From positions 1-64,000 of the forward strand of contig CAYVEQ010000003.1 in the NCBI GenBank assembly GCA_964450835.1: a DNA stretch of 64,000 nt, given 5' to 3'. The position numbers and the translations under genes were made by a program. The notes under the pieces were generated by a model. That model made no database searches. It saw only the letters and a list, made by a program, of their open reading frames with translations, and was not told where the DNA came from. Of this stretch, positions 17,244 to 26,834 are shown in pieces (positions within the stretch are counted from its first letter, which is position 1; each line of letters begins with the position of its first letter). Source of the stretch: Caccocola sp964450835 (GTDB lineage: Bacteria; Synergistota; Synergistia; Synergistales; Synergistaceae).

Positions 17244-17903
17244 ATGGCATCAAATCATCAGGCTGTAAAACTCGAATTCACGAAGAGGGAGAAAACGGGC
17301 AAGGGCGCATGCCGCAAGCTCCGCTCCAAGGAACAGCTTCCCGTTGTCCTTTACGGCCCGGAATACAGGAACGGACTCGCGGGCATTGTTTCCGCGAGGG
17401 CTGTAACTCCTTTGGCGAACAGCGCCCACAGGGAAACGACGCTCGTCGAGCTTGATTTCGCCGACGGCGGCTCCGCGTCGGCGCTTATCCGCGACGTACA
17501 GCGCCACCCGCTTTCGCGCCGCATTCTCCACATTGACTTTTATCAGGTTCTGAAGGGCCACAAAATCAAGGTTGAAGTTCCCGTCCGCGTCGTAAACGAA
17601 GAGCTCTGCAAGGGTTTGAAAGACGGCGGTCTTCTCATCTACGGCGAACGCTCAATCCTCGTCGAGGTCCAGCCGAGCGACATTCCCGAAGAGATCGTCA
17701 TCGACCTGCAGAACCTTGAAATCGGCTCCGAAGTGTTTGTCAAAGACCTCGCGCTGCCCGAGGGGGTCGCCGCCGTCACCGAGGAAGACATCATCGTTCT
17801 CCACATCGAGCAGCCCGGCGGCGAAAGCGACGAACCCGAAACAACCGAGGAGAACACCGAAGTTGAAGTTGTCGCGAAAGGAAAGGCCGCGAAGGAAGAG
17901 TAG
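17244..17903 (+). CDS. rplY: 50S ribosomal protein L25 (long CTC/TL5 form)
   Basis: This 219-residue protein is the long form of L25. An N-terminal 5S-rRNA-binding domain (KLEFTKREKTGKGACRKLR, LIRDVQRHPLSRRILHIDFYQV) is followed by the TL5-type C-terminal beta domain (VEVPVRVVNEELCKGLKDGG, DIPEEIVIDLQNLEIGSEVFVKDL). An acidic and basic tail ends it. Short E. coli L25 lacks the second domain. GAGGAGG lies before the ATG. The prs-rplY-pth order is conserved in many bacteria. Confidence 0.95.
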   Translation: MASNHQAVKLEFTKREKTGKGACRKLRSKEQLPVVLYGPEYRNGLAGIVSARAVTPLANSAHRETTLVELDFADGGSASALIRDVQRHPLSRRILHIDFYQVLKGHKIKVEVPVRVVNEELCKGLKDGGLLIYGERSILVEVQPSDIPEEIVIDLQNLEIGSEVFVKDLALPEGVAAVTEEDIIVLHIEQPGGESDEPETTEENTEVEVVAKGKAAKEE

Positions 17904-18077
17904 CGCTTTTCTTCGTTTGGTTATCGTACGCGGCGCGGCTATGTCCGTAATGCGCGGCCGGAGCGCGGCAGGCGGATATTTCCCCGACCCGGTTTCCGGC
18001 CGTGTCCCCGTTGCGGGGCGGGCGCCGCGTCCTTTTTTATGCCTAAGGCGGCTTTTTCGTAAAGAGGTCTGTTATCA

Positions 18078-18662
18078 ATGAAGCTCATAGTCGGCTTGGG
18101 AAATCCCGGCTATCAATATGTCTGGACGAGGCACAACTCCGGCTGGTTAATCGTCGACTCGTTTGTAGCCCGTCTCTCGCTCGGCGAGCCGCAGATAAAG
18201 TTCCGCGGCGCCTACTGGGGCCCGGCGGTCTTCCGCGGCGAGCGCGTCGCCTTTCTTGAACCGCACACATTCATGAATCTCAGCGGCCTTTCAGTAGGCG
18301 AGGCGGCCAGATACCAGAACCTCGCGCCTGAAGACATACTTGTTGTCTCGGACGACGCGGCTCTGCCCTTCGGGCGTATCCGCATGAGGCGCGGTGGCTC
18401 GGCCGGCGGGCAGAACGGCCTGAAATCGGTGCTCGGCGCTTTGGGCACGCTCGACGTCCCGAGACTTCGCGTCGGTATAGGCTCTCCCGCGCCGGGCTGC
18501 GACCTTGCGGAATGGGTACTCGCCAAGATACCGCAGGAGCAGAGGCGCGAATGGGGAAAAATCGAAAACGCCGCGTGGGAGGCGCTCAATCTGTGGCTTG
18601 CCGAGGGCATCGACGCGGCGATGTCTAAGGCCAACGGTTTCAGGTTAAATGGCGCCGAATAA
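18078..18662 (+). CDS. pth: Peptidyl-tRNA hydrolase
   Basis: A 194-residue enzyme that frees tRNA from peptidyl-tRNA dropped by ribosomes. Conserved features are VGLGNPGYQYVWTRHNSGW with the catalytic His, EPHTFMNLSG, the Asp in VSDDAALPFGRIRMRRGGSAGGQNGLKSV (given in two blocks here: VSDDAALPFGRIR and RRGGSAGGQNG), and the C-terminal helix. It overlaps the 5' end of mfd by 14 bases, which suggests coupling. The 174-base gap before it is GC-rich with a small CCCCG/CGGGG stem but no convincing terminator. Confidence 0.96.
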   Translation: MKLIVGLGNPGYQYVWTRHNSGWLIVDSFVARLSLGEPQIKFRGAYWGPAVFRGERVAFLEPHTFMNLSGLSVGEAARYQNLAPEDILVVSDDAALPFGRIRMRRGGSAGGQNGLKSVLGALGTLDVPRLRVGIGSPAPGCDLAEWVLAKIPQEQRREWGKIENAAWEALNLWLAEGIDAAMSKANGFRLNGAE

Positions 18663-21600
18663 CCCGAGAAGCGCGGCCGGATCCCTTGCCGCGATAGACG
18701 ATGCCCTTTGGCAAAGGAACGGCGGCGTCCATCTCGCCTCAAAGGGCGCTATGCGCCCGTGGGTCTGCCGCGGTATAAAATTTCCTCTTCTCGTGATTCT
18801 TCCGGACGCGCGCCAGGTTCGCGACTTTGCGGCCGACGCGTTCGAGCTTGGGATTCTGGGCGGCGTCAAAGTCCTGCCCGAGATTCCTCTCTCCGGCGAC
18901 GCCGCGAGGAGCGACGCGCAAAAGATGGCACGCGGGGACATTCTCGAAGATTTCAAGTTCGGAGGAGGCGTCCTCGCAGCCGCGCCCGCCTCGCTGATGT
19001 CGCCTTTTTCGACGGGCGGCGATTTCAGAGAGCTTGAAATAGGCAAAGAGGCCGGTCGCGACAGGCTCGCCTCGTGGCTCGCGCAGAAGGGCTATGAACG
19101 GAGCGACCTTGTCTGGACTCCGGGACAGTTTGCCGTTCGCGGCAGCATCCTTGACATATTCAGCCCCTCCGATATGTATCCTATCCGTGTGGAGTTTTTC
19201 GACGACGAAGTTGAGGATATCCGTTACTACATACCCGAAACGCAGAAAAGTCTCAAAAATATAAAAAAATGCCGGATACAGAGCCTTGCGGCAAAAAGCG
19301 ACAACGTTCTTGAAAATTATTTCCCGCGCGATATGCGCGTGCTTTTTTTTGATCCGCGCGGCCTTGACATGACGGCGGAAAATTCCATGTGGCTCTGGAA
19401 CAGCCTTGACCGCGAGGAGAAAGAGTCCGTGCCGTGGGAGAGATGGGAGAAAATCTACTCCGCGCTCACGGCCTACATGCGCCTTCGCATACTGCCTGAC
19501 GTGAAAAACTGCGCCGTCCGCATGAATGTGACGCAGTTTCCGAACTTTCGCGGCAAGCTGCGCGAAGTGGAAAGTTTCTGTCTTTCCCTTATAAACGACG
19601 GCTATAAAATAAAAATTTTTTCAGAAACCGAACGCAACAGGCAGTGGGCGGAGGTCAACGGATTCGACCATAAAGAGAGCGTGCTCAGCGAGGGCTTTAT
19701 AGACCACGACACGCGCGTGGCCGTGATTACCGACCTTGAACTTTCGGGCGTCACCGTCTCGCGCCGCCGCATAGAAAATCACGCGCCGGCCGACTGGGGA
19801 GCGGGGCTTATGCCCGGACAGTGGGTCGTCCACGACGATTACGGCGTCGCGCGGTATCTTGGCGCCGAGCGGGTGAAAACAGCCGACGGGGAGCAGGAGT
19901 ACCTAGTCCTGCAATTCGCGGAGGAGAGCAGGCTCTTAATCCCGGTCATGCAGTTTCACAGAATTTCCCCGTGGTCGCCTCCTCCGGGGCAGGAACCCGC
20001 TGCCGACAGGCTGAAAGGCTCTCTCTGGAAAAAATCGGCGGCAAAGGCACGCGAGCTCGCGGAAAAGGCAGCCTCGCAACTCATCAGGATATACGCGGAG
20101 CGCGAGGTGAGCAAAGGTTTTCCCTTTCCGGAAAACCGCGAGATGATGCGCGAGCTTGAAGAGAGCTTCCCTTACAAGGAGACCGCCGACCAGCTCCGCG
20201 CGATAGAGGAAGTCGAGGCGGATATGGAAAGCCCGGTGCCGATGGACAGGCTCATAGTGGGCGACGTCGGCTTCGGAAAAACAGAAGTCGCGATACGCGC
20301 CGCCGGCAAAGCCGCTTTCGCCGGCAAGCAGACGGCGATAATGGCGCCGACGACGCTGCTCGCGCAGCAGCATTACGAAACCTTCTCCGCGCGCTTCGCG
20401 GAAACGGGCGTGCGGGTCGAGACGCTTTCGCGTTTCGTCCCCCCTTCGAAGCAGAAAAAAATATTGAGCGGGCTCGCGGCCGGCTCCGTGGATATAGTCA
20501 TCGGGACGCACAGGCTGCTTACGGCCGACGTTCGCTTCAAAGACCTGGGGCTTGTCGTCATCGACGAGGAGCACCGCTTCGGCGTCATGCACAAAGACCA
20601 CCTGAAAAAAACTCTGCCCGGCGTGGATATGCTCATGCTCTCCGCCACTCCGATACCGCGCTCGCTCTCCCTCTCGATGAGCGGTCTGCGCGATATGTCG
20701 GTGCTCAACACGCCGCCGCAGCGCAGGCTGCCTGTCATAACAGTCGTCCGCCCCTTCTCGGAAGAGCTTCTGAAAAGTGCGGTGCTTCGCGAAAAAAACC
20801 GCGGCGGACAGATATTCTTCGTCCACAACAGAATAAACGGAATAGAAGAAAGGGCCGTGATGCTGAAGCGCCTCTTCCCGAAATTGAAAATCGCCGTGGC
20901 GCACAGCAAAACCCAGGAAGCGGCGCTTGAAAAGATAATGGCGGACTTCGCGGCCGGCGCGACGGACATTCTCCTCTGCACGACGATTGTCGAAAGCGGC
21001 CTTGACATACCGGCCGCGAACACGCTTATCGTAGACGACGCGCACGAGCTCGGGCTCGCGCAGATGTACCAGCTGCGCGGCAGAGTGGGACGGCGCGAGG
21101 AGCAGGCCTATGCTTTTCTCTTCTATCCGAGCGACGCGCGTATATCGGTAGAGTCAAGCGAGAGACTTGAGGCCATAGCGGAGCTCGACGAACTCGGCGC
21201 GGGCTATCGCCTTGCGCGGCGCGACTTGCAGATACGCGGAGGCGGTGACCTGATCGGGATAGCGCAGCATGGGAACTCCACGAAAATCGGCTACCAGCGC
21301 TACTGCGACCTTCTGGCGGAAGAAATCGCGAAGATAAAGGGAACCTACAGGCCGCGGATAGAGCTTGAAGTGGGTTTCCCCGTTTCGATACCGGCAAGCT
21401 ACCTGCCGCAGGAAAACCTGCGCGTCACGCTCTACCGCCGCCTGCTTAAAACGGCCTCGGTCCGCGAGGTGCGCGATCTGCGGGAAGAGACAGCCGACCG
21501 TTTCGGCAAAATGCCGCCCGAGGTTGAATTTCTCTTCGACGCGGCCGCGGTCAGAAACGCGGCGAATGAGTTCGGCATTACAAAGCTGCTTGCCGGGCGC

Positions 21601-21756
21601 TGTGAAATAATAGTATATTGCAAGCCAGGAGGAAAGCTGGAAAAGCTCGCGCTGCCGCCGCGCTGGAGCAGAAGACTTGACGGCGTAATCGGCCCCGGGG
21701 GATTTTCCGGAATGCGCGAAATGGCGCAAATGCTTGTCAAAGAGGTCAATCTGTAA
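18649..21756 (+). CDS. mfd: Transcription-repair coupling factor
   Basis: Mfd removes RNA polymerase stalled at DNA lesions and recruits UvrA. The 1035-residue protein carries a UvrB-homology N-terminal region (LDIFSPSDMYPIRVEFFDDEVE). It has a CarD-like RNAP-interaction domain near residue 390 (PGQWVVHDDYGVARYLG). The SF2 helicase core has Walker A GDVGFGKTEVA, the DEEH box VVIDEEHRFGV, LSATPIPRSL and LRGRVGR. A C-terminal TRCF domain follows. It is shorter than the usual 1100-1170 residues, mainly in the N-terminal part. It overlaps pth. Confidence 0.96.
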   Translation: MAPNNPRSAAGSLAAIDDALWQRNGGVHLASKGAMRPWVCRGIKFPLLVILPDARQVRDFAADAFELGILGGVKVLPEIPLSGDAARSDAQKMARGDILEDFKFGGGVLAAAPASLMSPFSTGGDFRELEIGKEAGRDRLASWLAQKGYERSDLVWTPGQFAVRGSILDIFSPSDMYPIRVEFFDDEVEDIRYYIPETQKSLKNIKKCRIQSLAAKSDNVLENYFPRDMRVLFFDPRGLDMTAENSMWLWNSLDREEKESVPWERWEKIYSALTAYMRLRILPDVKNCAVRMNVTQFPNFRGKLREVESFCLSLINDGYKIKIFSETERNRQWAEVNGFDHKESVLSEGFIDHDTRVAVITDLELSGVTVSRRRIENHAPADWGAGLMPGQWVVHDDYGVARYLGAERVKTADGEQEYLVLQFAEESRLLIPVMQFHRISPWSPPPGQEPAADRLKGSLWKKSAAKARELAEKAASQLIRIYAEREVSKGFPFPENREMMRELEESFPYKETADQLRAIEEVEADMESPVPMDRLIVGDVGFGKTEVAIRAAGKAAFAGKQTAIMAPTTLLAQQHYETFSARFAETGVRVETLSRFVPPSKQKKILSGLAAGSVDIVIGTHRLLTADVRFKDLGLVVIDEEHRFGVMHKDHLKKTLPGVDMLMLSATPIPRSLSLSMSGLRDMSVLNTPPQRRLPVITVVRPFSEELLKSAVLREKNRGGQIFFVHNRINGIEERAVMLKRLFPKLKIAVAHSKTQEAALEKIMADFAAGATDILLCTTIVESGLDIPAANTLIVDDAHELGLAQMYQLRGRVGRREEQAYAFLFYPSDARISVESSERLEAIAELDELGAGYRLARRDLQIRGGGDLIGIAQHGNSTKIGYQRYCDLLAEEIAKIKGTYRPRIELEVGFPVSIPASYLPQENLRVTLYRRLLKTASVREVRDLREETADRFGKMPPEVEFLFDAAAVRNAANEFGITKLLAGRCEIIVYCKPGGKLEKLALPPRWSRRLDGVIGPGGFSGMREMAQMLVKEVNL

Positions 21757-21787
21757 ATAGAATGATAAAATATATCGGAACGGGGGA

Positions 21788-22597
21788 ATGATCGTGACGC
21801 GGGAAGAAGCCGCTGCGGCGGAAAAATTCGTGAAACTGTTAAACATTATGAAAAAGCTCCGCGAGCCCGGCGGCTGTCCGTGGGACAGAGAGCAGAGCTA
21901 TATGACGCTCCGGCGCTACATTGTCGAAGAGGGCTACGAGCTGATACAGGCGATAGAGGATGGCAACCTGTCAAATATGCGCGAGGAATGCGGGGACCTG
22001 ATGCTTCAGGTTGTTTTCGTGTCGCGCATAGCTGAGGAGCGCGGCGACTTCACAATACGCGACGTCCTGGACGGGCTGACGGATAAGCTGATACGCCGCC
22101 ACCCGCATGTATTCGGCGATACGCGGGTGAAAGATTCTCAGGACGTCCTCAAAAACTGGGAACAGATAAAATCGGCGGAGCGGCGCGGCAAAGAGGAAGA
22201 CCCGTCATACATGGCAGGGATTCCCCGCGGGATGCCGGCGCTTCTGCGCGCTTACAGGATTCAGGAACGGGCGGCCAAGCCCGGCTTTGACTGGCCCGCG
22301 AGCGACTGCGCGCCGGTAATGGCGAAAGTCGAGGAAGAGGCGGCGGAGCTGAAAGAGGCCGCGCGCTCCGGCGGCAAAGACGAAATCGAAGAAGAACTGG
22401 GCGACCTGCTATTTGCCGCTGTCAATCTCTCTCGCCACTTGGGCGCGGATCCGGAGGCAGCGCTGCACCGCGCCTGCGAGAAATTCTCGTCGCGTTTCAG
22501 GAAAGTGGAAAAATCCGTTGAGGCGTCAGGGCGCGCATGGAAAGAGTTCACGCTTGACGAACTTGAGGAATTCTGGCAAAAAGCGAAAAATCAATGA
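21788..22597 (+). CDS. mazG: Nucleoside triphosphate pyrophosphohydrolase
   Basis: The 269-residue MazG hydrolyses NTPs to NMPs and is thought to clean the nucleotide pool. Two tandem MazG repeats are visible. The first has the segment REPGGCPWDREQSYMTLRRY, EEGYELIQAI and EECGDLMLQVVF. The second has KVEEEAAELKEA and EEELGDLLFAAVNLSRH. Both contain the Glu/Asp metal-binding EExxE/ExxD pattern. GGGGGAA precedes the ATG. It is followed closely by the Nfu-type gene. Confidence 0.94.
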   Translation: MIVTREEAAAAEKFVKLLNIMKKLREPGGCPWDREQSYMTLRRYIVEEGYELIQAIEDGNLSNMREECGDLMLQVVFVSRIAEERGDFTIRDVLDGLTDKLIRRHPHVFGDTRVKDSQDVLKNWEQIKSAERRGKEEDPSYMAGIPRGMPALLRAYRIQERAAKPGFDWPASDCAPVMAKVEEEAAELKEAARSGGKDEIEEELGDLLFAAVNLSRHLGADPEAALHRACEKFSSRFRKVEKSVEASGRAWKEFTLDELEEFWQKAKNQ

Positions 22598-22620
22598 AAA
22601 ATAAAACTGGAGGAATAGCG

Positions 22621-22854
22621 ATGACCACAGAAGAAAAAATCAAAGAGGTACTCACTTCCAAAGTCTCCCCCGCGCTTCAGATGCACGGCGGCGACTGCTC
22701 TTTCGTGAAATATGACGAACAGAGCGGAACGGCCTACGTTGAGATGCACGGAGCCTGCGGCTCATGCCCGTTCGCGCTTGAAACGCTTCGCATGACCGTC
22801 GAACAGGCCGTCATAGCCGAAGTGCCCGAGGTCAAAGCGGTAGAAAGGGCGTAG
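22621..22854 (+). CDS. NifU C-terminal-domain (Nfu-type) Fe-S scaffold protein
   Basis: A 77-residue single-domain Nfu protein that can hold a 4Fe-4S or 2Fe-2S cluster and pass it to clients. The hallmark is CGSCPFALETLRMTVEQAV with CxxC, preceded by VSPALQMHGGDCSFVKYD. The start at 22621 is preferred because TGGAGGA lies about six bases upstream. An in-frame ATG at 22594 overlaps the mazG end and has no ribosome-binding site. It sits between mazG and phoH. Confidence 0.9.
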   Translation: MTTEEKIKEVLTSKVSPALQMHGGDCSFVKYDEQSGTAYVEMHGACGSCPFALETLRMTVEQAVIAEVPEVKAVERA

Positions 22855-22867
22855 GCCGGCCTGAATA

Positions 22868-23875
22868 ATGAAGGAAACAGGCCGCGAGCCGGAGGCGTTT
22901 CTCCTGTCGGCGGACGCCTCCGTGGTACGGCTGCTTGCCGAACACAACGAGATACTGCGCCTCGTAGAACAGATATTTCCCGTCAAAGTCTACGCGCGCG
23001 GCGACTCTCTCTCAATAAACGGAGACGACGGGCAGCTTGTTGAAAAAATCGAAAATCTCCTGACTCAGTACGCGGAGCTGTCGCTTTCGGGACACAAGTT
23101 CAACAGCGCCGAAATCCGCTACGGGCTGCACAGTATAGAACGCGGCGAGACAGTCGACCTGCGCTCGCTCTACAACGATGTCGTCTGCGTCAGCAACAGA
23201 GGCAGGGCGATACGTCCCTACACGAACGGCCAGAGAGACTACGTCCGCGCGATACGCGAAAACGACATAACATTCGGCATAGGCCCGGCCGGCACCGGCA
23301 AGACATATCTCGCAGCGGCTCAGGCCGTGGCATGCCTTAAATCTGCGAAAGTGAGCCGCATAATACTTGTGCGCCCGGTGGTCGAAGCCGGCGAACGGCT
23401 CGGCTACCTTCCGGGCGACATGAACGAGAAGGTAGCCCCCTACCTCAGGCCGCTTTACGACGCTTTTTACGAGCTGCTGCCAGCGGAAAAGTTCGACCGT
23501 TATTTCGAAAAGGGCGTGATTGAGCTCGCGCCGCTCGCTTATATGCGCGGCCGCACGCTCAACGACAGCTTCATCATACTTGACGAAGCCCAGAACACGA
23601 CGCCTGAACAGATGAAGATGTTCCTTACGCGTCTCGGCTTCGGCTCGAAGGCCGTAGTAACGGGAGATATAACGCAGGTCGACCTGCCCGGCTCGAAAGA
23701 GTCAGGGCTTAAAGTCGTGCGCGATATTTTGAAGGAGATTCCCGGAGTCGCCTTCGTCAACTTAAGCGACGGCGACGTCGTGCGCCACGAGATAGTGCAG
23801 AGAATAGTGAGGGCTTACGAAGATTATGACAGACGGAGAAGAGAAGAAAAACAGCCTTCTGCCGGACAGCTTTAA
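22868..23875 (+). CDS. PhoH-family ATPase
   Basis: The 335-residue PhoH-like protein has an N-terminal KH-like segment and a P-loop NTPase core. The core has Walker A GIGPAGTGKTYLAAAQA, RIILVRPVVEAGERLGYLPGD, Walker B FIILDEAQNTTPEQMKMFLTR and GDITQVDLP. PhoH proteins are linked with RNA metabolism, and this one is upstream of an HD phosphodiesterase and ybeY, the widely conserved phoH-pgpH-ybeY-cdd-era order. Its last 50 bases overlap the next gene. Confidence 0.94.
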   Translation: MKETGREPEAFLLSADASVVRLLAEHNEILRLVEQIFPVKVYARGDSLSINGDDGQLVEKIENLLTQYAELSLSGHKFNSAEIRYGLHSIERGETVDLRSLYNDVVCVSNRGRAIRPYTNGQRDYVRAIRENDITFGIGPAGTGKTYLAAAQAVACLKSAKVSRIILVRPVVEAGERLGYLPGDMNEKVAPYLRPLYDAFYELLPAEKFDRYFEKGVIELAPLAYMRGRTLNDSFIILDEAQNTTPEQMKMFLTRLGFGSKAVVTGDITQVDLPGSKESGLKVVRDILKEIPGVAFVNLSDGDVVRHEIVQRIVRAYEDYDRRRREEKQPSAGQL

Positions 23876-25949
23876 AGAGGTTCTCGGAAGGTTCTCATTT
23901 AAGCCGGAGAACCGGCAGTACATAATATTCAGGACGATACTGCTGGCCGTCGCGGCTCTCCTTGTCGGCTTTAACTGGTATCTGTTTGAGCGCAGGGAGA
24001 ACTACCGGATAGGGTTTCCGGCGCAAAAAACATATTTCGCCATCACATCGTCACGATACGAAGACAAGGCGGCCACCCTCGAGCTGCGCCAGCGTGCCAC
24101 GTCAAGCATAATCGCAGTCGTTGTGCAGGACGAAAAAAGCGCGGCGGAGGTGAAGAATCGCCTCGAAATTTTGAAAAACGGCAGATTGAGCGAGCTGTTC
24201 AGCGCGCCGCTGCTCGGCATTTACAACAAACAGGGCGCGGCCTCGCAGAAGGCGATAAGCGCGGCCGTCGCCGACATCGGCGCAAAGCTCTTGAGCGAAT
24301 CGACAGACCGGGAGCAGCAGACATCACTGATATGGAAACACCTCAAACAGACCTCGCTTACACAGTCTGAGCGCAACATCGCCTTCCAGATGCTTGACGC
24401 CATAATGAGCCCTTCTCTGCAGCAGGACGACGAGATGCTGATGAAGCTGAAAGACGACGTGGCGGCCCAGATACCGTCGGTCATTAAAGAAATACGCCCC
24501 GGTTCGGTTCTTGTCCAGAAAGGCGAGGTCGTGACGCCCTCAGCCGCGCGTCTGCTTGCCTCGCAGGGATACCCCGACGCTCACTTTCCGTGGCGGCATC
24601 TGATATTTGTACTCGGCGCGATAATTTTATGGAGCTTCTGGCCCGTCTGGATTTCATGCGGGATGAAAGAAAAGTTCTCGATGCGTGAATGGGTCTACAT
24701 CGCCGTGGTGCTTTCCGTAGTCTGGACGCTTGAAGTAGCCTTCGCCCGCCTCGGCGGCTACTCGATGGCCGTGCTGGGGCTCGCGGGCTGGCTCTGCCTT
24801 ACAATGCCGGTCTCGCTCTCTTTTCACCTTATCTTCGGCGGCGGGGTGATAAGCGTGCTTATAGCCTACGGCACAAATCCCGGCGTCGTCTGCCTCGGCT
24901 TCATGCTCTCCGCTTTCGCGGGAGGCATAGGCCGCGCGATGTTTCTCAACCCGCCGAACCACCGCATCACAATCTGGCGCAACCTTTTCCTCCTCGGGAT
25001 AGCTCTCGGCGTAATATCGGTCTGCATATACTGGGGGCTCGACCTCTATTACGACCGCAACGTCATACTCCTGACCGTCCTTTTCAGCGCGGTGTGGGCG
25101 ACTATCGTCGTGGCTCTTCTTCCTCTGTGGGAGAACATATTCGACGTTATCTCGCCGATGCGCCTGCTTGAGCTGAGCCACCCGTCGCAGCCTCTTATCA
25201 AACGCCTCCAGATGGAAGCGCCCGGCACATACAACCACGTGCTGATGGTGGGAACGCTCGCCGAGGCGGCGGCGGACAAGCTCCAGATGAACGGGCTGTA
25301 TGTCAAGGCGGGCGCCTATTACCACGATATAGGCAAGCTCAAAAACCCGCAGTACTTCGTCGAAAACCAGAGGCCCGGCAAAAATCTGCACGACAGTCTG
25401 CCGCCCGAGCTCTCCGCCAAAGTGCTTATCTCTCATGTAAAGGACGGGCTTGACATCGCGGTGCAGTCGAACCTTCCGAAAGCATTGCGTCCCTTCATAC
25501 TCGAACATCACGGCACGACCGTTCAGAAATATTTCTACGAGAAAGCAAAGGCTTTGGGCGAAAATGTAAACGAAGAGGATTTCCGCTATCCCGGGCCGAG
25601 ACCGCAGACTCGCGAGACCGCGCTTGTCATGCTGGCGGACTCGGTCGAAGCCGCCGTAAAGTCCCGGAACAAACCCTTTGAGAGCGACGGAGAGCTTTCT
25701 GCCTTCATACGCCAGGTCATACAAAGCAAAATAGAGAGCAGACAGCTCAACGACGCGGACTTCACCCTGCGCGAGATAGCGATCATCGAAGCGGCCTTCC
25801 TCAATGTATTCCGCTCGACATACCATTCGCGCGAGGTGAAGGACATCAACGAAATCATCAAGGAGGCAAGGCTCAGACGCGGCGCCGCGGAAAGCGCCGA
25901 AGAGGGCGGAGGAAACGAAAACAATGAAAACAACGATACTGTGCAGTAA
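23826..25949 (+). CDS. 7TM-HD family membrane phosphodiesterase (PgpH-type)
   Basis: A 707-residue membrane protein. It has an N-terminal membrane anchor (IIFRTILLAVAALLVGFNWYLF), an extracytoplasmic domain (7TMR-HDED type, about residues 55-255), and seven membrane helices (about 260-460). A cytoplasmic HD domain follows, with GTYNHVLMVGTLAEAAA, AYYHDIGKLKNPQYF (HD metal pair) and LISHVKDGLDIA, EHHGTT. PgpH-type enzymes degrade cyclic di-AMP in Firmicutes; that activity is likely but not proven here. Start and stop overlap phoH and ybeY. Confidence 0.92.
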   Translation: MTDGEEKKNSLLPDSFKEVLGRFSFKPENRQYIIFRTILLAVAALLVGFNWYLFERRENYRIGFPAQKTYFAITSSRYEDKAATLELRQRATSSIIAVVVQDEKSAAEVKNRLEILKNGRLSELFSAPLLGIYNKQGAASQKAISAAVADIGAKLLSESTDREQQTSLIWKHLKQTSLTQSERNIAFQMLDAIMSPSLQQDDEMLMKLKDDVAAQIPSVIKEIRPGSVLVQKGEVVTPSAARLLASQGYPDAHFPWRHLIFVLGAIILWSFWPVWISCGMKEKFSMREWVYIAVVLSVVWTLEVAFARLGGYSMAVLGLAGWLCLTMPVSLSFHLIFGGGVISVLIAYGTNPGVVCLGFMLSAFAGGIGRAMFLNPPNHRITIWRNLFLLGIALGVISVCIYWGLDLYYDRNVILLTVLFSAVWATIVVALLPLWENIFDVISPMRLLELSHPSQPLIKRLQMEAPGTYNHVLMVGTLAEAAADKLQMNGLYVKAGAYYHDIGKLKNPQYFVENQRPGKNLHDSLPPELSAKVLISHVKDGLDIAVQSNLPKALRPFILEHHGTTVQKYFYEKAKALGENVNEEDFRYPGPRPQTRETALVMLADSVEAAVKSRNKPFESDGELSAFIRQVIQSKIESRQLNDADFTLREIAIIEAAFLNVFRSTYHSREVKDINEIIKEARLRRGAAESAEEGGGNENNENNDTVQ

Positions 25950-26421
25950 CCCGCCCGAAGCCGCTGAAGCCGTCTGGAACGCGGCCGTGGCGGAGCAGAT
26001 AGAAAAAATCATCTCTGCCTGCATAGAAACGGAAAGACTGCTTCCCGAAACGACGCGGAATTGCGAAATCTCCCTCACGTTCGCGGAAGCCGAGCGCATG
26101 GCGGAGCTCAATAAAAAATACCGCGGCGGCGAAGGTGCGACCGACGTGCTCTCTTTCCCGCTGTGGGAGAACGGCTGCGGCGTCTTTGAGCCGCCGTCGG
26201 ATTGGGAGAGTTTGCCGCTGGGCGATATTGTAGTTTGTCCCGCCGTCGTCGCGGCAAACGCGGAAGAAAGCGGCGAAAGCGCGGAAATCGAGACGGTACT
26301 GGTGATTTGCCACGGTTTTCTGCATCTTGTCGGCTTCGACCACGCGAGCGAAGAGGAGCGCGCAGATATGTGGGCGCTGCAGGAGCGCATGGTAAACGGA
26401 TTTTTCGGGGAAACGGCATGA
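25924..26421 (+). CDS. ybeY: Endoribonuclease YbeY (rRNA maturation)
   Basis: A 165-residue zinc metalloprotein that acts in 16S rRNA 3' maturation and ribosome quality control. The zinc triad is in ICHGFLHLVGFDHASEEE, and the GATDVLSFPL segment is family-typical. It overlaps the phosphodiesterase gene by 26 bases and shares ATGA with cdd downstream. Confidence 0.95.
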   Translation: MKTTILCSNPPEAAEAVWNAAVAEQIEKIISACIETERLLPETTRNCEISLTFAEAERMAELNKKYRGGEGATDVLSFPLWENGCGVFEPPSDWESLPLGDIVVCPAVVAANAEESGESAEIETVLVICHGFLHLVGFDHASEEERADMWALQERMVNGFFGETA

Positions 26422-26834
26422 ACGGGAAAAATCTCTCCGAAGAAACGAAATGGCGCATGGTTGAGGCGGCCGCCGAAGCGCGGGAGAAAGCCTACGTGCC
26501 TTACTCCGGCTTCGCAGTGGGGGCTGCTCTGCTTTTTGATGACGGACGGCTGGTCACTGGCTGCAACGTGGAGAACGCGAGCTACGGGCTCGCCATATGC
26601 GCCGAACGCAACGCGATGACGACAGCCGTCGCCGAGGGGCTTACGCGCCCCGTCGCGGTGGCAATCGCCGGCCCTGGCGGCCAGTCCTGCCCGCCGTGCG
26701 GCGCCTGCAGGCAGTTTCTCGCCGAATTCAACAGAGAAATGACCGTTCTTCTCGAAGACGCCGGCGGAATAAAAACCATTACTCTCGAAGAGCTGCTTCC
26801 GTTTGGATTTTCTTTGAAAGGCCGGAGGGAATAA
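26418..26834 (+). CDS. cdd: Cytidine deaminase
   Basis: A 138-residue tetrameric-type cytidine deaminase that converts cytidine/deoxycytidine to uridine forms in pyrimidine salvage. It shows YSGFAVGAALL, the Zn-site CAERNAM (His replaced by Cys as usual in this class, Glu as proton shuttle) and CPPCGACRQFLAE (two Zn cysteines). The ATG overlaps the ybeY stop (ATGA), and the stop overlaps the era start (TAATG). It is embedded in the ybeY-cdd-era chain. Confidence 0.95.
   Translation: MNGKNLSEETKWRMVEAAAEAREKAYVPYSGFAVGAALLFDDGRLVTGCNVENASYGLAICAERNAMTTAVAEGLTRPVAVAIAGPGGQSCPPCGACRQFLAEFNREMTVLLEDAGGIKTITLEELLPFGFSLKGRRE

Noticed and set aside
17904..18077. Possible terminator or riboswitch between rplY and pth
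   Set aside because: Only a small CCCCG/CGGGG hairpin not directly followed by a T-run was seen; not enough to call.
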